Source of the DNA: VAZQ01 sp963841105
Lineage (GTDB): Bacteria; Pseudomonadota; Alphaproteobacteria; Rhizobiales; Xanthobacteraceae
Reading direction: 5' to 3'
NCBI GenBank assembly: GCA_963841105.1
Contig: CAWJCB010000035.1
Span: 124,001 to 188,000 of the forward strand
Length of the DNA stretch: 64,000 nt
Below the pieces are notes generated by a model. The model was given only the letters and a program-made list of their open reading frames with translations. It was not told the DNA's origin and ran no database searches. Made by a program: the position numbers and the translations under genes. This document shows positions 57,745 through 64,000 of this stretch, one piece after another. Numbering within the stretch: position 1 is the first letter of the stretch; every line of letters begins with the position of its first letter.

Positions 57745-58708
57745 ATCGGCCGCGAAAGACAACGTACCGCGCGGCATTCTGTGCATGTTGGCAGCGACCG
57801 TGCTGTTCGCCGTGTCGAGCGCCATCGCCAAATGGCAGGTCGCGGTCTACCCGGTCGGGGAGGTGATGTTCTTCCGCTCGTTCTCCTCGCTCATGGTGTG
57901 CGCGGCAGTGATCCTGCCGGTCACCGGATTATCGGTATTCGCCACGCGCCGTCCGCGCGACCATCTTGCCCGTGGTCTGTCGCAATCGATCTCACAGACC
58001 TTCACCGTGATAGCATTCAGCCTGATGCCGCTCGCCGGCGCCATCGCCATCAACTTTTCGGCGCCGCTGTGGGCGGCGTTGCTGTCGGTGCTCTGGCTCA
58101 AGGAACGCGCCGGGCCGGCGCGCTGGACCGCGCTTCTCACCGGCTTTCTCGGCGTTTTGATCGTGGCCGATCCGGGAGTCAATTCGCTGACGCTGGGGGC
58201 GCTGTTCGCGCTTGCAAACGCCGTCATGTACGGCAGCGTGACCGTCGCTGTGCGCGGCATGACCGCCACGGAATCCACCAATACCCTGCTGATGTGGCAG
58301 ATGGTCATACTTGCGGTGGTCCACTCTTTGCTGCTTGCCTTTGGATTCCGCTGCCCGGCGACCAGTGATGCCGTCATGCTGGCGTTGAGCGGAGTTGCCA
58401 ACGCGCTTGCACAATATCTTTGGACGCGAGCACTGCATCTGGCGCCGACGACGGCGGTTTCCCCCTTTTATTACTTTCTTCTGGTGTGGGCGCTGATCAT
58501 CGGTTTTCTGGCGTGGGGTGAAGTCCCGAGCTTCGGGCTTCTCGCCGGCTCGGCCATCGTTGTCGCATCCGGGCTGTTCCTGCTCTGGCACGAAACCGGA
58601 CGCGTCATCCCCGGGATGCGCCCGCAGCCATCTAAGCTGCCAGCGTTCTCGCCGCCGACCACGCGGCAATCACGTCCGGAACCTTCTCCACAGGCACCGG
58701 CTCGCTGA
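57731..58708 (+). CDS. DMT/EamA-family transporter
   Basis: 325 aa with ten membrane spans in two EamA repeats (VLFAVSSAIAKWQVAVYPVG; FSAPLWAALLSVLWLKERAG; PTTAVSPFYYFLLVWALIIG). Overlaps pxpC, so probably moves 5-oxoproline, glutamate or a related metabolite, but this is only context. The 40-residue hydrophilic C-terminal tail runs 77 bases into the oppositely oriented GGDEF-EAL gene. Confidence 0.85.
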   Translation: MRAIESAAKDNVPRGILCMLAATVLFAVSSAIAKWQVAVYPVGEVMFFRSFSSLMVCAAVILPVTGLSVFATRRPRDHLARGLSQSISQTFTVIAFSLMPLAGAIAINFSAPLWAALLSVLWLKERAGPARWTALLTGFLGVLIVADPGVNSLTLGALFALANAVMYGSVTVAVRGMTATESTNTLLMWQMVILAVVHSLLLAFGFRCPATSDAVMLALSGVANALAQYLWTRALHLAPTTAVSPFYYFLLVWALIIGFLAWGEVPSFGLLAGSAIVVASGLFLLWHETGRVIPGMRPQPSKLPAFSPPTTRQSRPEPSPQAPAR

Positions 58709-61292
58709 ACAGATATCCCTGCGCTTCATCGCAGCCCAGCGCCGCGAGGAACTGCTTTTGGGCCTCCGTCTCGACGCCTTCGGCGGTGGTGGTCATGCCC
58801 AGCGCGCGCGCGATGCTGACAACGGCCTGGACGATGACAACATGCTCGGTGCCGGCCGCGAGGTCGGAGACGAACGTCCGGTTGACCTTGATCTTGTCGT
58901 AAGGGAAGTTCCGCAAATAGCTCAGCGAGGAATAACCGGTGCCGAAATCATCCATCGCGATATGAACGCCGAGTTGCTTGATCCGATGCAGCGTCGAGAG
59001 CGTCTTCTCGCTGTCCTCGATGAAGAGTCTCTCAGTGATCTCCAGCTGAAGCCGGCTCGGCGCCAGACCGGTGGCCATAAGCGCCGACCTGATGCTGTCG
59101 TAGAGGTCAGGGGATGAGAACTGCACGGGCGAGAGGTTGACGGCAATCTTGAGGTCGTCCGGCCATGTCGCGGCCGTACGGCAGGCCTCCATCAGCGCCC
59201 ACCTGCCGAGAGTGATGACCAGGCCCGTGTCTTCGGCCGCCGGAATGAACACGGCGGGAGGCACCATTCCCCTGACAGGATGCCGCCATCGTGCGAGCGC
59301 TTCAAAGCCGGTGACCAGATCGCAACGCAGGTCCACGATGGGCTGATAGTGGAGCTCAAGCTCGCCCTTCTCGATTGCCTCACGGAGATCCATCTCCACC
59401 TGGCGGCGATCATTGATACCCTCGTTCATGAAACGGTCGTAGAACCGGAAGGTGCCGCGCGCACTCGCCTTTACGGAATAGAGCGCAAGATCGGCAGCCA
59501 CCAGGAGATCCTCGGCGTTGCCGCCGTCGCGCGGCCCAACGGCAATGCCGATGCTGATGCTGGAGCGGATGCGATGACCGTCAATCTCATAAGGTTGACT
59601 GATGACTTCGGTGAGCTGGTTCGCTAATCCTTCCAGCTCCTCCCGCGACACGGTGGTCGTGGCGACGATGGCAAACTCGTCTCCGCCCAACCGCGCCAAT
59701 ACATCTGAGTGCGCCAATACGCCTTTCAGCCTGGTCGCAACCTCCTGCAGCAGGAGGTCACCGACGCGATGCCCAAGCGTATCGTTGACGACCTTGAAAC
59801 GGTCGAGGTCAAGAAAGAGAACGGCGAACTCCACTTCCGTTTCGTCGGCGCCGGCGTCGGAACCGGCGCGTCCGCATATTTGATCAAGCGTCAACCGAAA
59901 CAATCGCCGGTTGGGAAGGCCGGTCAACGGATCTTCCGAGGCAAGGCGGGCAACATGGGCTTCTGCCTCGCGCCGCTTGGTGACGTCGGTGAACGTCTGC
60001 ACGAAGCTGCCGTCGGGAAGGTGTCCGCTGCGGACCTCGACCACGGTGCCGTCTGGCATGGTTCGTTCACACATCGTGAACTTGCTCGCCGCTTCCCCCA
60101 CCTTAGCTCCCGCCGGCGACGCGGAATTGCCTATCGCAGGCGCGGGTGCGGCGCGCCGGTTCGCCTGGAACTCGACCAGCTGGTCGAAACGCGGCGGCTG
60201 CTTGATGAATTCCGGCGGCAACCCGAGCAACTCCCCGCACCTGCTGTTGATGATGGGAATCTGAAGATCACGGGTAACCAGCATGATGCCTTGACTCATG
60301 TTCTCGAGCGTGAGTTGGAGCTGGTCCGCTTTGTGCCTGGCTCCGGCTTCGGTCCGCAGAATCCTCTCCATCGCCATGAGAATGAGGAGCGTGAGCACCA
60401 ACGCCGCCAGGGCATGCAGCTTGAAGTCCCCCACGAGCTCTTGGAAAGCTCGCTCTGGTTGGAGCTGACGCTGACCCAAAGAGGGTTTCCTTTCACTTTT
60501 CGCACCGTGATCAGCCGCCACTCGCCTTGGGACCTGTCGAATTCCTCGAAAGTGACTGGAACTCGTACCGCCGCGAATATGGCCGAGCACGGTGCTCGCC
60601 TTGAGATCTTGCCCCAGGGCGTAGCCGCCTGCCGTTCCCCCGCTCGAGCGGACGACACCGTCGTTGCCGATGAGCGAAATGGAAGCCAGCGCGCCGAAGT
60701 CGATCTTGTCGTAGAACTTCGTGAAATGCTCCGGATCGAGAGACGCAACGACGACCCCGGCGAAGCTCTTGTCCGGGTTCAGGAAGCGCCGCGAGAACTG
60801 CACCGACCATTTGCCGCTGGCGCGACCGACCACCGGCTTGCTGATGAACAATCGATCCTCGCCGCTGTTCACGTGCACCTTAAAGTGCTCGCGGTCACTC
60901 AGGTCGAGGGGCGGCGCCGGCTGCGGCCCGGCATTGGAGGCGCGCATGACGCCGGAGGAATCGATGATGGCGACCTGCACGATGATCTCGCTCAGCACAT
61001 CCGTGCTGTTGGCGATCGTCGCAAAATCCGTGGTTTCCTTGCGCGTCTCGATGCTGCGGCGCATGTATAGGAGCGCTTTGTCGATCTCCCCAATCGAGCG
61101 CAGCACGTTTTCTTCAAACACCATTGCGAAGTTCTGATTCGCCCGTTCGGCCTCCCGCTTGTCGGCCTGCAAGTCCTCGGAATATTTCAGAACAACGCCG
61201 GCCCAAAGCATCGCGACGATGACCGTGCCGAACAGCGCTGAGCTCCGGCGCTCGGCAATCAGTTTCGGCAGCTTGACGATGTGGAGGTCCAT
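58632..61292 (-). CDS. GGDEF-EAL cyclic-di-GMP signalling protein with Cache-type sensor
   Basis: 886 aa. N-terminal membrane segment at about residues 20-37, a periplasmic dCache-like domain to about 240, a second membrane segment near 295 (LAALVLTLLILMAMERIL), a PAS domain, GGDEF with intact RLGGDEF and DPLTGLPNRRLF, and EAL with GFEALARW and EGVETEAQ. Both catalytic motifs are intact, so it could make and degrade cyclic-di-GMP. Residues about 247-280 (near 60550 to 60460) are in the wrong frame: two compensating single-base changes restore EEFDRSQGEWRLITVRKVKG in the alternative frame. The full frame nonetheless stays open. Confidence 0.9.
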   Translation of the reverse strand: MDLHIVKLPKLIAERRSSALFGTVIVAMLWAGVVLKYSEDLQADKREAERANQNFAMVFEENVLRSIGEIDKALLYMRRSIETRKETTDFATIANSTDVLSEIIVQVAIIDSSGVMRASNAGPQPAPPLDLSDREHFKVHVNSGEDRLFISKPVVGRASGKWSVQFSRRFLNPDKSFAGVVVASLDPEHFTKFYDKIDFGALASISLIGNDGVVRSSGGTAGGYALGQDLKASTVLGHIRGGTSSSHFRGIRQVPRRVAADHGAKSERKPSLGQRQLQPERAFQELVGDFKLHALAALVLTLLILMAMERILRTEAGARHKADQLQLTLENMSQGIMLVTRDLQIPIINSRCGELLGLPPEFIKQPPRFDQLVEFQANRRAAPAPAIGNSASPAGAKVGEAASKFTMCERTMPDGTVVEVRSGHLPDGSFVQTFTDVTKRREAEAHVARLASEDPLTGLPNRRLFRLTLDQICGRAGSDAGADETEVEFAVLFLDLDRFKVVNDTLGHRVGDLLLQEVATRLKGVLAHSDVLARLGGDEFAIVATTTVSREELEGLANQLTEVISQPYEIDGHRIRSSISIGIAVGPRDGGNAEDLLVAADLALYSVKASARGTFRFYDRFMNEGINDRRQVEMDLREAIEKGELELHYQPIVDLRCDLVTGFEALARWRHPVRGMVPPAVFIPAAEDTGLVITLGRWALMEACRTAATWPDDLKIAVNLSPVQFSSPDLYDSIRSALMATGLAPSRLQLEITERLFIEDSEKTLSTLHRIKQLGVHIAMDDFGTGYSSLSYLRNFPYDKIKVNRTFVSDLAAGTEHVVIVQAVVSIARALGMTTTAEGVETEAQKQFLAALGCDEAQGYLFSEPVPVEKVPDVIAAWSAARTLAA

Positions 61293-61442
61293 CGGAGGGT
61301 TCAGGCTGTTTTACAATCCGAAGATACCTCCGCCATGTTTCGATCTTCTTACGGGCGAAAACGCTAAGATGTTGGTAAGACAATGAAAAGCTAACGGGGA
61401 AGGTAAAATTCCGTTCACTATCGAAGGTGAAGTTCGTTTACC

Positions 61443-62183
61443 ATGTGCAGCGACACCCATCCTCGCATCGCCGTGCTGATACCCACGCTGGACGAAGAAG
61501 AGTGCATCGCCGATTTGATCGGCCGCATTCCGCGCGATCAGATAAGCCGCATCGTCGTGGCGGATGGCGGCAGCCGGGATGCAACTGTTGGGGCGGCGAC
61601 AAATGCAGGCGCCGAGGTGATCGCCGCGGGGGCTGGGTATGGGCGCGCGTGCCGGGCGGCAGCCCTGGCCGCGGCAGACTGTGAGATCGTGGTGTTCATG
61701 GACGGAGATGGCGCCGACGATCCACGCGCCATCCCGGCTCTGGTCCAACCTATCCTCAGCGGTCAACGGGATTTTGTGATCGGCTCTCGCGCACGCGGCA
61801 GGCGGGCTCGCGGAAGCATGGCATGGCATCAACTCGCGGCCGGCCGTCTCGCCGGAGCGGCCATTCGCCTTCTCTACGGGGTCGCCTATACGGACATGTG
61901 CGCGTTTCGCGCAATCCGCCGTGATGCGTTGCTTGCTCTTGGCATGTCCGAGATGACCTACGGCTGGAACCTGGAAATGCAGATGCGCGCCGCGGCGGCG
62001 GGGCTGCGCATCCTGGAAATTCCCGTCGACTACCAGCGCCGCACCGGCGGCAATTCCAAGGTTGCGGGATCAGTTCGCGGCTCTCTCAAGGCAGGCGCAC
62101 GCATCATCATGACCTTCGCCCGGGTCGCGATCGCCGCCAGGAACTCGCAGATCAGCGCAGACACTTCAAAGTCACCGCACTAA
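61443..62183 (+). CDS. Family 2 glycosyltransferase, dolichol-phosphate-mannose-synthase-like
   Basis: 246 aa. RIAVLIPTLDEEECIADLIG, VVADGGSRD, and the metal-binding DxD-type FMDGDGADDP; YTDMCAFRAIRRDALL and TYGWNLEMQMRAAAAGLRIL complete the GT2 fold. No membrane anchor visible. Acts on a nucleotide sugar and probably a lipid or polymer acceptor in the cytoplasm. Divergent from the GGDEF-EAL gene, start-to-start gap about 150 bases. Confidence 0.88.
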   Translation: MCSDTHPRIAVLIPTLDEEECIADLIGRIPRDQISRIVVADGGSRDATVGAATNAGAEVIAAGAGYGRACRAAALAAADCEIVVFMDGDGADDPRAIPALVQPILSGQRDFVIGSRARGRRARGSMAWHQLAAGRLAGAAIRLLYGVAYTDMCAFRAIRRDALLALGMSEMTYGWNLEMQMRAAAAGLRILEIPVDYQRRTGGNSKVAGSVRGSLKAGARIIMTFARVAIAARNSQISADTSKSPH

Positions 62184-62190
62184 CTTTAAT

Positions 62191-63426
62191 TTAGCGGGCC
62201 ACCACCTGTGCGTAGGCGAGGCGTCCGCCGGGCCGCATCAGCAGCCAGAGCACAATGCCAATGTTGAGCAAATTCCAGATCAGCCCGTTCATGAAGGCTG
62301 CGCGGTAGGAGCCGGTGAAGTCGAAAATCATTCCTGACATCCAGCCGCCAACCGCCATGCCGATCAGCGTCGCCATCAGCACGAGCCCCAGCCGCATCCC
62401 GGCTTCGCGGAGGGGAAAATATTCGCGCACCATGACGGCGTACATCGGCACGATCCCGCCCTGAAACAACCCGAACAGAGCCGAGATCACGAAGAGCGAG
62501 GCCAATCCGTCGAACAGGAGATAGAGAAAGAGGGCTAATCCCTGCAGGGCCGATCCGAGCAGAAGCGTTGGCGCACCGCCGATGCGATCGGCCACCGCGC
62601 CGGAGCCAATCCGGCTGACGAGGCCAAACCCCAACATCACAGAGAGCATCTCCGCGCCGCGCGCGACGCCGTAACCGAGGTCCCCGCAATAGGCCACGAT
62701 ATGGACCTGCGGCATCGACATCGCGACGCAGCAGGCGAGGCCGGCCACGCAGAGCAGGACCTGCAAAGCAGCAGGCGAAAGGCCCAGCGTGGCCGATCCG
62801 GCAGCGATGCCATGCGAAGCTGAAGGCTTCGCCTCGGGAGGACGGGGAAGCAACACGGCAGCAAGCGGCAGCATCGTGATGAGGCAGAATGCGGCGACGC
62901 CGAGATACGTCGCCCGCCAACCTTCGGTCGCGACGAAGTGCTGCATCACTGGGGGCCAGATCGTGCCGCCGAGATAGTTGCCAGACGCGGCAAGTGCGAC
63001 CGCAATGCCGCGGCGCCGCGAAAACCATTGCGAAGCGTCCGCCATGATCGGCCCGAAGGTGGCCGAAGCTCCCAGCCCGATGAGCACATGCATGCAGGCG
63101 AACAGCAACAGACTTGGCGCCAGCGCGGCGCCGAGATATCCGACGCCAAGCGCAACCGCGCCGGACGCGACGGGTACGGCGATGCCGAACCTGTCGCAAA
63201 GGCGGCCCATGAGCACGCCGCCGAATGCAAAACCCAGCATTGCGAGGGTGAACGGCAGTGAAGCTTCGGCGCGCGCCGCCCCGAAGCTGGCCTGCAGCGC
63301 CGGCAGCACAACCGGCACCGACCACATGCCCACGGTGCCAATAGAACCGAGCAAGACTGCTACACCGAGCCGAAACCAGGCAAAGGGAGATTCCACTTCC
63401 TGCCGGAAGAAATTAAAATTGGGCAT
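62191..63426 (-). CDS. Major facilitator superfamily transporter
   Basis: 411 aa from the ATG at 63426 (the longer frame beginning upstream is spurious). Twelve spans, with the loop motif GRLCDRFGIAVPV between spans 2 and 3, and MFS symmetry in the second half (VADRIGGAPTLLLG). Sequence style (monocarboxylate/oxalate-formate antiporter-like) suggests an organic acid. Convergent with the glycosyltransferase. Confidence 0.85.
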   Translation of the reverse strand: MPNFNFFRQEVESPFAWFRLGVAVLLGSIGTVGMWSVPVVLPALQASFGAARAEASLPFTLAMLGFAFGGVLMGRLCDRFGIAVPVASGAVALGVGYLGAALAPSLLLFACMHVLIGLGASATFGPIMADASQWFSRRRGIAVALAASGNYLGGTIWPPVMQHFVATEGWRATYLGVAAFCLITMLPLAAVLLPRPPEAKPSASHGIAAGSATLGLSPAALQVLLCVAGLACCVAMSMPQVHIVAYCGDLGYGVARGAEMLSVMLGFGLVSRIGSGAVADRIGGAPTLLLGSALQGLALFLYLLFDGLASLFVISALFGLFQGGIVPMYAVMVREYFPLREAGMRLGLVLMATLIGMAVGGWMSGMIFDFTGSYRAAFMNGLIWNLLNIGIVLWLLMRPGGRLAYAQVVAR

Positions 63427-63668
63427 GTGTGCTTCTTCGCGCCTTCTTGATTTCCGTCGCGTTCCGCGGAACCCGCGGCTTCCGATCCGGCTCGCCGCAA
63501 GGGGAGGTTTCAAGGAAAGCTTAATGGGCAAAATGACTGCGCAAGTCGAGTGATGCGATTGATCCACCGGCAGCGCAATTGCAACGGAGCAATGCTCAGG
63601 CCACAGGCTTGTCGATCCAACATTGGGGCGTGCTACGCTGCGCAGGAGCATGTTCCGGTCGAGAACCG
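63427..63668. other. Divergent intergenic region
   Basis: Between the MFS transporter and the CocE/NonD hydrolase. No gene, repeat or clear promoter recognised. Confidence 0.4.
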
Positions 63669-64000
63669 ATGAGCAAAACAAGCGAGCCTTCGTTTCGCCT
63701 TGCTCTTTCCGGGCAGCGGGCACCGGTCGACTATGATCGCGCCCCCAGCGATGACGCCCTGCTCGCGGATAGGGACCTGCTGGTGGCCATGCGCGACGGC
63801 GTAAAAATCGCGGTGGATGTCTATCGGCCGCAGACAGCGGAAAAAATCCCTGCGCTGCTCGCATTCTCGATCCACAACAAGGATCTTCAGGGACCGGAGA
63901 TGGCGCAGTCGTCGTTGACGCATCCAGCGTGGTCGATGCTGTGGACCGGGCCGGCAGAAGCCGGCGACACCCGCTTCTTCGTCTCACGCGGCTACGCGCA
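63669..64000 (+). CDS. CocE/NonD-family hydrolase, N-terminal part
   Basis: Starts MSKTSEPSFRLALSGQRAPV at 63669 and stays open to the window end (110 codons). LLVAMRDGVKIAVDVYRPQT and the following IPALLAFS with HNKDLQ match the N-terminus of CocE/NonD alpha/beta hydrolases (cocaine esterase/X-Pro dipeptidyl-peptidase type). The catalytic Ser lies beyond the edge. Divergent from the MFS gene, a common pairing for uptake and hydrolysis of an ester or amide. Confidence 0.8.
   Translation, partial: MSKTSEPSFRLALSGQRAPVDYDRAPSDDALLADRDLLVAMRDGVKIAVDVYRPQTAEKIPALLAFSIHNKDLQGPEMAQSSLTHPAWSMLWTGPAEAGDTRFFVSRGYA

Noticed and set aside
59709..61070. 453-codon rightward frame opposite the GGDEF-EAL gene
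   Set aside because: Shadow of an intact catalytic protein with conserved motifs on the other strand.

Overview
The window looks like chromosomal DNA of a high-GC alphaproteobacterium of the order Hyphomicrobiales (Rhizobiales), most likely the Bradyrhizobium / Xanthobacteraceae / Pseudolabrys neighbourhood. Support comes from a GcrA cell-cycle regulator, an orphan NepR-type anti-sigma factor, small conserved proteins typical of that group, a complete periplasmic Sox system, Bug-type solute receptors, and several families of short palindromic intergenic repeats (REP/BIME-like). I saw no tRNA, rRNA or CRISPR array.

Layout. 1-9.4 kb: head/structural module of a tailed prophage on the minus strand (DUF5681 packaging-associated protein, terminase, portal, small structural proteins, tail-fibre-like protein, scaffold, DUF5309/SU10-type major capsid protein and small proteins running off the left edge). 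Several of these genes are frameshifted, the capsid gene five times. 9.9-15.7 kb: housekeeping genes (gcrA, folE, a small HTH protein, phoR, a YbhN-like membrane protein, an exported alpha/beta hydrolase). 15.8-27.7 kb: thiosulfate-oxidation (sox) locus, with a leftward block soxYZ-soxB-soxC-soxD-soxF-soxH plus a formamidase-like gene, and a rightward block soxA-soxX-dsrE-like-soxS-soxR. Two candidate SoxR operators lie between the divergent blocks. 27.7-31.2 kb: small proteins, a Crp/Fnr regulator, a NepR-like protein and a fatty-acid-hydroxylase-family membrane enzyme. 31.5-37.4 kb: a co-oriented catabolic set (two orphan solute receptors, TauD-type dioxygenase, enolase-superfamily dehydratase, hydrolase). 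37.4-50 kb: accessory island with several broken toxin-antitoxin modules, three mosaic copies of a roughly 1.1-kb unit, an IS1182-type remnant, an exported alkylsulfatase-like enzyme, a SnoaL protein, an Ogt methyltransferase, and an SNF2-helicase/SWIM-protein pair bracketed by two copies of a dinJ-yafQ module. 49.9-64 kb: metabolic and signalling genes (MmgE/PrpD, phytoene-desaturase-like, SET-domain methyltransferase, nitronate monooxygenase, a 303-aa protein of unknown function, pxpBC with a DMT transporter, a GGDEF-EAL protein, a glycosyltransferase, an MFS transporter and the start of a CocE/NonD hydrolase).

How it works together. SoxXA, SoxYZ, SoxB and SoxCD form the periplasmic multienzyme system that oxidises thiosulfate to sulfate. 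SoxF, SoxH, SoxS and the DsrE-like protein are accessory, and SoxR is the likely sulfur-responsive repressor. Palindromic repeats have entered this locus repeatedly, including one 66-bp copy in frame inside the soxD signal-peptide coding region. Fourteen reading-frame disruptions are visible in the window, and thirteen of them are explained by one extra base. This insertion-only pattern suggests sequencing error for at least some, so every 'pseudogene' call that rests only on a frameshift is provisional.
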